From Alloalcanivorax marinus (GTDB lineage: Bacteria > Pseudomonadota > Gammaproteobacteria > Pseudomonadales > Alcanivoracaceae): 64,000 nucleotides of DNA. A program made the translations under genes and the position numbers. The stretch lies in the NCBI RefSeq assembly GCF_016785095.1, contig NZ_JAEKJB010000008.1, positions 962,744 to 1,026,743 on the forward strand, in the 5' to 3' direction. The notes under the pieces are model-generated. The model had not been told where the DNA came from. It saw nothing but the letters and a program-made list of their open reading frames with translations, and did not search any database. Shown here piece after piece: positions 52,926 to 61,351 of this stretch (positions within the stretch are counted from its first letter, which is position 1; each line of letters starts with the position of its first letter).

Positions 52926-53531
52926 ATGTCCCGGCCACGGATACGCGTAAGGGGGCTGCGGCTGCTGGTGATCGCCTGTGATGGCCGCGACGCCCGGCAC
53001 CTGGAGCAACAGTTCCGCCGCCTTGGGGTGGAAGGCCGCTTTTACGATGACCTGCCTGACGAGCAGTCGTGCGAGGACGCCGACATGGTGCTGTTCGACG
53101 GTGACAGCCCGGTGCTCAGCCATCCGGATCGTGAGCTGACCTGGCCGGCGTTGCCGCTCATAGTGCTGACCGGCGTGGAAGCACCGTCGCGGTTGCAGTG
53201 GATCATCCGCCAGGCGCCCTCGGCCTACCTGCGCAAGCCGGTGCGCTTCGACGGGGTGATGACCGCTCTGACCCTGGCGCGGGCCGCCGCCGATCAGCGC
53301 CAAGGCCTGGAAGCACGCATCGAGCGTCTTGAGGAGCGGTTGCGGATACGCCGGTTTCTGTTCTCGGCGCAGTTGTTGCTGATGAAGACGTTCGATCTCG
53401 GCGAGGACGACGCCTATGCGTTGTTGCGGTCGCTGGCCATGAACCAGCAAAAGACCGTGGAACATTTCAGCCTCGATCTGCTGGCCCGCCCGGAAGGTTA
53501 TCTGCGCCTCGCCAAGGATCTTATCGGCTAG
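52926..53531 (+). CDS. AmiR-like ANTAR antitermination protein
   Basis: A 201-residue protein with an N-terminal pseudo-receiver (residues 5-120) lacking the usual phospho-Asp context, a coiled coil (DQRQGLEARIERLEERLRIR) and a C-terminal ANTAR domain (FLFSAQLLLMKTFDLGEDDA, YALLRSLAMNQQKTVEHFS). ANTAR domains bind tandem RNA hairpins and prevent terminator formation. Its target is probably the leader at 48330-48450. The start at 52926 follows the amiC-like stop by 2 bp. Partner control by the AmiC-like protein is inferred from the Pseudomonas amidase system. Confidence 0.87.
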   Translation: MSRPRIRVRGLRLLVIACDGRDARHLEQQFRRLGVEGRFYDDLPDEQSCEDADMVLFDGDSPVLSHPDRELTWPALPLIVLTGVEAPSRLQWIIRQAPSAYLRKPVRFDGVMTALTLARAAADQRQGLEARIERLEERLRIRRFLFSAQLLLMKTFDLGEDDAYALLRSLAMNQQKTVEHFSLDLLARPEGYLRLAKDLIG

Positions 53532-53604
53532 CGCCTGGCGTGCCATCGGGCGACCGTTTCGGTATCCTTCGGCTTTGCTTTCCGGCGCGCGCAAGGAACA
53601 ACCC

Positions 53605-54363
53605 ATGGCGGTGAACAGACGAGAGAAAGGCTCCTCGATTACCCGGGTGCTGGGCCTGATCGAGCGGGTCTCCCGGGAGCAGCGCCCGATCTCGCCGGCG
53701 GATCTTTCCCACCTTCTGGATATCCCCAAACCCAGCGTGCACCGGTTGCTGCAGCAACTGGAAAAAGAAGATTTTCTGCGCATGGACAGCCGTGGGCTGT
53801 GGATTCCCGGCCCGCGTCTGTATCGGATTTCCCTGGACGTATTCCAAAGCGACAGCTATCGCCTGGAGCGCGAGGCGATTCTCAACACGCTGGCGGCGCG
53901 CATCGGCGAGACCTGCTCCATCGCCATCCCCATGCAGTTGGAAATGATGTATTCCGATCGCGCCCAGGCCAACTGGCCGCTGCACATTCATTTGCCGGTG
54001 GGCACGCGCACGCCGGTATGGTGCACCGCCAGCGGCAAGCTGTATCTGGCGTTGCTGCCCGAGGAGCGTCGCCGCGCGGTGGTCGCCAGCTTGCCGCTGA
54101 CGCGCATGGCGCGGAACACCTTCACCGACGAGCGGCAATTTCTCGATGAACTGGCGGCCATCGCCGAGCGCGAGGAAAGTGAGGACAACGAGGAGTTCAT
54201 TGACGGCATGGTGGCGGTGGCGGTGCCGATCCGCGATCCGGATGGTCAGCCGTTTGCCTTTCTCAATGTGCACGCGCCGGTAATCCGCACCGACCTCGCC
54301 ACCCTGCGCGGCTTCCTGCCGATGATGCGCGAAGCCGCCGCCGCCCTCGGCGCCATCCAGTAA
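53605..54363 (+). CDS. IclR-family regulator
   Basis: A 252-residue IclR regulator with an N-terminal winged helix (SSITRVLGLIERVSREQRPI; PKPSVHRLLQQLEKEDFLRM) and a C-terminal GAF-like effector domain (GETCSIAIPMQLEMMYSDRA; TASGKLYLALLPEERR; VAVPIRDPDGQPFAFLNVH). An AAGGAA site precedes the ATG at 53605. It lies between the ami-like operon and the convergent mmsA-ADH operon and may control either; the palindrome at 57355-57379 is a possible target. Confidence 0.88.
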   Translation: MAVNRREKGSSITRVLGLIERVSREQRPISPADLSHLLDIPKPSVHRLLQQLEKEDFLRMDSRGLWIPGPRLYRISLDVFQSDSYRLEREAILNTLAARIGETCSIAIPMQLEMMYSDRAQANWPLHIHLPVGTRTPVWCTASGKLYLALLPEERRRAVVASLPLTRMARNTFTDERQFLDELAAIAEREESEDNEEFIDGMVAVAVPIRDPDGQPFAFLNVHAPVIRTDLATLRGFLPMMREAAAALGAIQ

Positions 54364-54365
54364 CG

Positions 54366-54458
54366 TGTAGGACCGACTTGTAGGAGCGACTTCAGTCGCG
54401 ATAGCACACACCGAGATCGTGGCTGCAGCACCGAGATCGCGGCTGAAGCCGCTCCTAC
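54366..54458. repeat. REPIN-like pair of REP palindromes
   Basis: GTAGGAGCGACTTCAGTCGC (from 54380 to 54402) and an inverted relative (54436-54458, ending GCCGCTCCTAC) face each other, with a partial third copy at 54366-54378. The core is the Pseudomonas-type REP GTAGGAGCGGCTT...CGCGAT. It lies between convergent iclR and mmsA. Confidence 0.85.
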
Positions 54459-54475
54459 GGGGGGGCTGTCCGGCG

Positions 54476-54508
54476 AAAAAAAGCGGCCGCGGTGTTCACC
54501 GGGGCCGC
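54476..54508 (-). terminator. Intrinsic terminator of the ADH-mmsA operon
   Basis: On the minus strand a 12-bp stem with one mismatch and an AA loop (54483-54494 paired with 54497-54508) is followed by seven T (54482-54476), 28 bp after the mmsA stop. A classical Rho-independent terminator. Confidence 0.88.
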
Positions 54509-54536
54509 CAGAGGCAAGGCAGATTCAACGGGCGCT

Positions 54537-56033
<1,497 letters not shown>

Positions 56034-56051
56034 GGAGATACCTCGAATCGG

Positions 56052-56096
56052 GTGTATTGAATCAGCGTGTGTTGAATCACGGTGTGTTGAATTGGA
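56052..56096. repeat. Three tandem 15-bp repeats between the ADH gene and mmsA
   Basis: Units 56052-56066, 56067-56081 and 56082-56096 share GTGTRTTGAAT, with a partial fourth start (GTGT). They fill most of the 74-bp gap upstream of the mmsA Shine-Dalgarno. A spacer expansion or protein-binding array is possible; no function is evident. Confidence 0.85.
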
Positions 56097-56107
56097 GTGT
56101 CGCGGGC

Positions 56108-57265
56108 TCAGTCCCACAGGCTCTCGTAAAGGGTGACGATCTCAGCGGCGTCGGGAACGCGCGGGTTGTTGCCCGGTGACCCGGAAGCCAGGGCCTGCTC
56201 GGCCATGGTGTGGCGCACCTCGAAGAAGTGCTGGCGGTCGATGCCGAAATCCGCCGGCGTCGGCACCCGCAGTTCCTGGTTGATCGAAACCAGGGCGTCC
56301 AGCAGCTTGCGGTTGGCGTTACCGTCGTCGTCGCCGGCGCCGGCGAAGCCCAGCGCCCGGGCACAGTCCGCGTAGCGGGCGCCGGCGCTGGGGATCGAGT
56401 ACTCGGTCACCGCCGGCAGCAGCATGGCGTTGGAGAGGCCGTGGGGCACGTGGAAGAAAGCACCGATGGGCCGGCTCATGCCGTGCACCAGGGCCACCGA
56501 CGAATTGCAGAAGGCGACGCCGGCCAGGGTGGCGCCAAGCATCATGCCTTCGCGGGCCTCGCGGTCCTGGCCATCGTGGTAGGCGCGCCGCAGGTTGGGG
56601 CCGATCAGCCGCATGGCGGCCAGCGCTTGCTGGTCGCTGTAGGGGTTGGCCTTGCGGCTGACGTAGGCCTCCATGGCGTGGGTCATGGCGTCGATGCCGG
56701 TGTCGGCGGTGGTCCGCGCCGGCAGCGACAGGGTCAGCTCGAAGTCCACCAGGGCGGCCACCGGCATGAAGCTGGCGCCCACGCACAGCAGTTTTTCGTC
56801 GCTGTCGTCGTCGGCGATGATGGTGAAACGGGTGGCCTCGGAGCCGGTGCCGGCGGTGGTCGGTATCGCGATGATCGGCAGGGCCGGTTCGTTGACCTGC
56901 CGGGGGAAGGCGTAGTCGCGGATGTTACCGCCATGGCGGCCCATCACGGCGATGGCCTTGGCGCTGTCGATGGGGCTGCCGCCGCCCAGGGCGACGATGG
57001 CGTCGTAGTCGCCCTGACGCACCCGCTCCACGCCGGCGGTGATCGACGAGGCGGTGGGTTCGGGCACGGTGTCGGCGAATACCTCCACCGGGATGTTCAG
57101 GGGCGCGAGCACGTCACGCACACGATCCACGTAACCCAGTTCCACCATCATCCGGTCGGTGACGATCAGCGGGCGCCGGCTTTGCAGGGTGGTGAGCACA
57201 TCGGGCAGCCGGCTCAGGGCGCCGGCGCCGATTTCCATGATCCGGGGAAGAAGGATTGAGGCCAT
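56108..57265 (-). CDS. Iron-containing alcohol dehydrogenase
   Basis: A 385-residue group III (Fe-type) NAD(P)-dependent alcohol dehydrogenase. NAD site ALGGGSPIDSAKAIAV and AIPTTAGTGSEATRFT; metal ligands in TTADTGIDAMTHAMEAYVS (Asp, His) and ALVHGMSRPIGAFFHVPHG (His, His). With MmsA it could take a hydroxy acid such as 3-hydroxypropionate to malonate semialdehyde and then to acetyl-CoA; this coupling is inferred. The upstream 281-bp region holds an AT-rich palindrome. Confidence 0.9.
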   Translation of the reverse strand: MASILLPRIMEIGAGALSRLPDVLTTLQSRRPLIVTDRMMVELGYVDRVRDVLAPLNIPVEVFADTVPEPTASSITAGVERVRQGDYDAIVALGGGSPIDSAKAIAVMGRHGGNIRDYAFPRQVNEPALPIIAIPTTAGTGSEATRFTIIADDDSDEKLLCVGASFMPVAALVDFELTLSLPARTTADTGIDAMTHAMEAYVSRKANPYSDQQALAAMRLIGPNLRRAYHDGQDREAREGMMLGATLAGVAFCNSSVALVHGMSRPIGAFFHVPHGLSNAMLLPAVTEYSIPSAGARYADCARALGFAGAGDDDGNANRKLLDALVSINQELRVPTPADFGIDRQHFFEVRHTMAEQALASGSPGNNPRVPDAAEIVTLYESLWD

Positions 57266-57354
57266 GGCGAATTCTCCTTATATCGCCGCCGGACCCTGGG
57301 GAAAGAAGGTACCGAAGCGGCTATTGGGCCATCAGGTTTATTTTTTGATCATGT

Positions 57355-57379
57355 ATAACGATACGATATGTATCATTAT
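57355..57379. promoter_or_regulatory. Operator-like palindrome upstream of the ADH-mmsA operon
   Basis: ATAACGATAC and GTATCATTAT form an inverted repeat (9 of 10) around GATAT, in an AT-rich stretch 90 bp upstream of the ADH start. It fits a dimeric repressor or activator site, possibly for the IclR protein at 53605-54363; no matching second site was found. Confidence 0.55.
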
Positions 57380-57546
57380 TTGTAAGAGAAGCGATGTCAA
57401 CCGGCGTGATGGCGCACCGTGCGCTCCTGCTCACGGGATGGCGGGCCTGGTTGGCGGGAATGGTCGGGCGGGCGGCGGCGGGATCGTTTGAATTCGCCGC
57501 GTTTTACCCCAATACTCTGACGCCAAACGCATAGTCTGGAGTCACC

Positions 57547-58095
57547 ATGAACCCTCAGGGTGCCGCGGTTTTCCTGATCGATTTCGCCTTCAGCGTCTAT
57601 ATTTTCATTGTCTTGACCCGCTTCGTGCTGCAGGTGGCGCGGGCGGATTTCTACAATCCGATATCCCAGTTCGTGCTGCGTGCCACCAACCCGTTGCTGG
57701 CACCGCTGCGGCGCGTCATTCCCGGCTATCGGGGCCTGGACATCGCGTCCCTGGTGCTGGTGGTGCTGCTGATCGTGGTCAAGGCGCTGATGTTGCTGTC
57801 GATCCAGACCGGCGGTTTGCCCGCCGGTATTGGTCCGCAGTTGCTGGTGTATACGTTGCGGGAGCTGGCCACCCTGCTGCTCAACTACATCTTCTGGGCG
57901 GTATTGATCCGGGTGATTCTGAGCTGGGTGGCGCCGGACCCTTCCAACCCGATCGTGAGGGTGGTGATTCAGATCACCGAGCCGATCATGGCGCCCTGCC
58001 GGCGGTTGCTGCCGGACATGGGCGGGCTCGATCTGAGCCCGCTGATCGTGCTGCTGGGCGTGCAGTTCGTGAAGATTCTGTTCCAGCTTCACTGA
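57547..58095 (+). CDS. yggT: YggT family membrane protein
   Basis: A 182-residue inner-membrane protein with two YGGT repeats (FSVYIFIVLTRFVLQVARAD / NPISQFVLRATNPLLAPLRR and WAVLIRVILSWVAPDPSNPI / TEPIMAPCRRLLPDMGGLDL) and about four membrane helices. The role is unclear; it has been linked to osmotic tolerance and cell-envelope functions. Normally it directly follows proC, so its separation here marks the right border of the inserted block. Confidence 0.94.
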   Translation: MNPQGAAVFLIDFAFSVYIFIVLTRFVLQVARADFYNPISQFVLRATNPLLAPLRRVIPGYRGLDIASLVLVVLLIVVKALMLLSIQTGGLPAGIGPQLLVYTLRELATLLLNYIFWAVLIRVILSWVAPDPSNPIVRVVIQITEPIMAPCRRLLPDMGGLDLSPLIVLLGVQFVKILFQLH

Positions 58096-58102
58096 TCGCT
58101 GC

Positions 58103-58174
58103 ATCGCGGCTAAAGCCGCTCCTACAAAGAACGCACCGTAGGAGCGGCCGGGCGGCGTTCCGCTTTAGCCGCGA
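58103..58174. repeat. REP pair, one copy interrupted by 15 bp
   Basis: An intact REP (58103-58125, ending GCCGCTCCTAC) faces an inverted copy (58138-58174) that is split by about 15 bp (CGGGCGGCGTTCCGC) between GTAGGAGCGGC and TTTAGCCGCGAT. It lies between convergent yggT and the hydratase gene and may stabilise or end both transcripts. Confidence 0.85.
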
Positions 58175-58185
58175 TGCTCGCCGCC

Positions 58186-59064
58186 CTATTCGAACGGCGG
58201 TTCGCCCTGCCAGTCGAAGAAGTCCGGCAGGTCCCGGGACACCTTATCCGGGAACACCGCCGGGCGTTTCTCCAGGAACGACATCACCCCTTCCTTGACG
58301 TCCTCGGAGCCACCCCGGGATTTCATCGCCTTGCTGTCCAGCTTGTGTGCCTCCATGGGGTGGTCGGCGCCGGCCATGCGCCAGATCATCTGGCGAATCA
58401 TCGCCACCGATACCGGCGCGCTCTGCTCCACCATCTCCTTGGCCAGGGCCACCGCCGCCGGGTACAGCTCGTCGGGTTTGTGCAGTGAGCGCACCAGCCC
58501 GCGTTCCTTGGCTTCCGCGGCGCTGAACACCCGGCCGGTGAAGCACCACTCCAGCGCCGAGGAAATACCCACCACGCGGCTCAGGAACCAGGACGAGGCC
58601 GCCTCGTTGACGATGCCCCGGCGCGAGAATACGAAACCGAACTTGGCGTCCTCGGAGGCCATGCGCACGTCCATCGGCAATTGCATGGTGATGCCCACGC
58701 CCACGGCGGCGCCGTTCACCGCGCCGATCACCGGCTTGAGGCTGCGGTAGATGCGCATTGCCACCTGGCCGCCACCGTCGCGGTGGGCGTCGTCCGGGTT
58801 GGCGCCTTCGCCGCCGCGCTTCTTGTAGTCGAAGGTGTCGCCGCCGGAGGACAGGTCAGCGCCGGCGCAGAAGGCGCGGCCCTTGCCGGTGACGATCACC
58901 GCGCGCACCTCGTCATGCCGGTCGGTGAAATCGAAGGCGGCCAGCAGCTCGTCCTTCATTTCCCGGTTGAAGGCGTTCATCTTCTCCGGGCGGCTCAGAA
59001 AGAGGGTGGCGATGCCGTCGTCGTCGACGGTCAGTTCCAGGGTATTGAAAACGGGCAGTTGCAT
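58186..59064 (-). CDS. Enoyl-CoA hydratase/isomerase family protein
   Basis: A 292-residue crotonase-fold protein. The oxyanion-hole segments are GRAFCAGADLSSGGDTFDY and NGAAVGVGITMQLPMDVRMA; the catalytic region reads FGFVFSRRGIVNEAASSWFL, with Glu at one of the hydratase positions. The family signature is clear, but the specific reaction (hydratase, isomerase or other) is not. The start at 59064 has AGGA upstream. Next to a thioesterase, it suggests fatty acyl-CoA metabolism. Confidence 0.88.
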   Translation of the reverse strand: MQLPVFNTLELTVDDDGIATLFLSRPEKMNAFNREMKDELLAAFDFTDRHDEVRAVIVTGKGRAFCAGADLSSGGDTFDYKKRGGEGANPDDAHRDGGGQVAMRIYRSLKPVIGAVNGAAVGVGITMQLPMDVRMASEDAKFGFVFSRRGIVNEAASSWFLSRVVGISSALEWCFTGRVFSAAEAKERGLVRSLHKPDELYPAAVALAKEMVEQSAPVSVAMIRQMIWRMAGADHPMEAHKLDSKAMKSRGGSEDVKEGVMSFLEKRPAVFPDKVSRDLPDFFDWQGEPPFE

Positions 59065-59231
59065 GGCGGTTCCTCGAAGCAAGCTTGATCCACCATCATT
59101 GGCCAGGCCCCGGACCCCCGCAACCGCCAGTTACGACACCGGTCCGGCGGTTTTGGTCATCGCCGGCTCTGGGCGCCGGGCGCCCGCGACGGTAGGCTTG
59201 CGGGCTTGAAATCGTTTTGGGAGAGCGCGCT

Positions 59232-60101
59232 TTGAACCCTGGCAGCAAACCGGACGGCATCTGGCGGTCACCGGACACCTATCCTTTCCACCTGTCCCTG
59301 ATGCCCCACTACAGCCACCTGGACACCGAGCGTCACGTCAACAACGTGGCGGTGCAGAGCTTTCACCTGGAGGCACGCACCCGCCTGCTCATGGATACCC
59401 TGACGCGACCGGTGTGGTACGCCGATGATGTTCTGCTGCGACCGCGCCGTACCCTTACCCAGTTTCTGGGAGAAACCCATTACCCGCACCCGCTCACCGC
59501 CACCGCCACGGTGCTGGGGGCGGACGCCGGGCAGGCGCACCTGCGCACCGCCCTGTTTCAGAACGACGAATGCGTGGGCGTGCAGGACTGTCTGCTGGGC
59601 GCCTGGCAAGGGGACCGCTGGGTGCCGCTGCCGGACGATGTGGCCCGGGCTCTCGGCGAGCGGCCCATGGAGGCGGTCTGGCCGGCGGCGCGGCCCCTGG
59701 ACGCGAACGCCTTCGCCGGCTATCCGCTGCGGGTGCCGCTGACCGCCCGCTACGCGGACCTGGACCCGGACCGGCGCCTGTCGGAACTGGCGCTGGCGCG
59801 TTACACCGAGCAGGCCCGCGCCGGCTCACTCAGTGAACTGCGTCAGCCGGAACTGGGCCTGCTGGTGGCACGCATCGACCTGAACTTCGGTCGCTGGGAT
59901 CGAGGCATGGGCGAGGTACGCCTGGCCTCCGGCCTGGGGCGGGTGGGTAATACCTCCTTCGTGCTCAGCGGCGGTATCACCGTGGACGGTGAGGCCGTGG
60001 CGGCGGCGGAGAGCGTCATGGTGTTACTGGACCGGCACACCCACCGGCCCACGCCGGTGGCCCCCTACGCGGATGCCATGGCCGCATTGAGTATCGACTG
60101 A
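59232..60101 (+). CDS. Double-hotdog acyl-CoA thioesterase-like protein
   Basis: A 289-residue protein with two 4HBT hotdog domains. The first has HYSHLDTERHVNNVAVQSFH (Asp of the thioesterase motif), the second ARYADLDPDRRLSELALARY. It probably hydrolyses acyl-CoA or acyl-ACP thioesters. The start is a TTG at 59232 with GGGAGAG about 8 nt upstream; a further in-frame TTG lies 15 nt before. It is divergent from the hydratase gene across 167 bp. Confidence 0.8.
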   Translation: MNPGSKPDGIWRSPDTYPFHLSLMPHYSHLDTERHVNNVAVQSFHLEARTRLLMDTLTRPVWYADDVLLRPRRTLTQFLGETHYPHPLTATATVLGADAGQAHLRTALFQNDECVGVQDCLLGAWQGDRWVPLPDDVARALGERPMEAVWPAARPLDANAFAGYPLRVPLTARYADLDPDRRLSELALARYTEQARAGSLSELRQPELGLLVARIDLNFGRWDRGMGEVRLASGLGRVGNTSFVLSGGITVDGEAVAAAESVMVLLDRHTHRPTPVAPYADAMAALSID

Positions 60102-60182
60102 CCCCCCTATTCGCGGGGGATTCCGCGCGCCGGCGCTGCCCTAGGATGTGACGAAACAGAATCCAGTGCATGGAGAATCGTC

Positions 60183-61322
60183 ATGTCCGTTCCTTCCTAC
60201 CTTCGGCCCGCGCCCCTGGCCGTCGTGCTGCTGTCACTGGCGGGCTGCGTCAGCACCGGCGCGCCGGCGCCGGACTATAACGCGGAAGGCGCCGCCGCCG
60301 ATCAGGCGGGGCGCTTTATCGACGCCAACAACGAAAAATACATGAAGGGCGTGAGCAAGGTGGGCGTGCTGTCGTGCAATGTGATGTTCGGCATGACCAC
60401 GGCGGCCTCGGCGTCCACCAGCGGTGGTTTCCGGGCCGGGGCCACCCGCGCCACCGGCACCATCAGCCGCTCGGATGTAAAGGTCACCGTGACCTATACC
60501 GCCAACGGTCTGGACCAGGGCGAGCTGCGGCGCATCGCCGACCAGGCCTGCGCCGATGCCGAAGCACGGTTGGCCGACGCCGGTTTCCAACTGGTGCCCC
60601 ACGCCACCATCACGGCCAGCCCGCACTATCAGGCGATTCAGGCCGGCGGCCGTCCCAGCCCGTTCGAGCACAAGGAAAAAAGAAGCGGCACCCGCTACCT
60701 GGTGCTGGCCCGTAGCGGCGAAAGCGTCACCGATTCGCGCTATATCGGTGCCGCCGGTGGCCTGGCGCAATCCTTCAAGGCGGTGTCCGGTGACGCCGCC
60801 GAGCAACGGGCGGGCCTGCTCATGAAGGACCTGGGCATGACCGGGGTGAACATCAATCTGCTGGTGGATTTCGCGTCCCTGGAATCCGATGGGCACAAGA
60901 CCTTCGCCGGCCTGGCCAACAAGAACTCGGCCAAGGTAAAAGCAGACATCCAACTGGCCGTCAGCGGCGATCTGCGCTTCCAGCCCCTTGGCGAACAGAA
61001 GTGCTGGCGGGAATACGGAAAGGAAAAGTGCATGACCCGCCTGAATCACCAGCCGGTGTTCGCCACCCGGCAGGCCGTGGCCAGCCCGAAACGCTTTTAC
61101 AGCAGCATCGACAACGTCACCACCAGCGGCGACAAACTGACGTCCGGCGTGACCAAGGCCATCGGCATGCTCAGCGCCTTGAGCGGCACGTCGAGCAAGG
61201 TGGCCCGCGATATCACCCGCTACCAGGTCAACGTGATGCCCGAGGTCTATGCCACCGAGGCAGTGACGCTCTCGGACGGCCTGGCCGGCATGGCGGCCAC
61301 CCGGGCCGCCGCTTCCCGATGA
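60183..61322 (+). CDS. Lipoprotein of unknown function
   Basis: A 379-residue lipoprotein (signal PLAVVLLSLAGC). The mature part is mixed, with four further cysteines at about residues 65 (VLSCNVMFG), 123 (QACADA), 282 (QKCWREY) and 289 (EKCMTRL), which could form disulfides. I recognise no domain. It is followed 29 bp later by another lipoprotein gene on the same strand, so they are probably co-transcribed. Confidence 0.65.
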   Translation: MSVPSYLRPAPLAVVLLSLAGCVSTGAPAPDYNAEGAAADQAGRFIDANNEKYMKGVSKVGVLSCNVMFGMTTAASASTSGGFRAGATRATGTISRSDVKVTVTYTANGLDQGELRRIADQACADAEARLADAGFQLVPHATITASPHYQAIQAGGRPSPFEHKEKRSGTRYLVLARSGESVTDSRYIGAAGGLAQSFKAVSGDAAEQRAGLLMKDLGMTGVNINLLVDFASLESDGHKTFAGLANKNSAKVKADIQLAVSGDLRFQPLGEQKCWREYGKEKCMTRLNHQPVFATRQAVASPKRFYSSIDNVTTSGDKLTSGVTKAIGMLSALSGTSSKVARDITRYQVNVMPEVYATEAVTLSDGLAGMAATRAAASR

Positions 61323-61351
61323 GTCCGAACGAACGAAAGAAGGGGTTGGGT

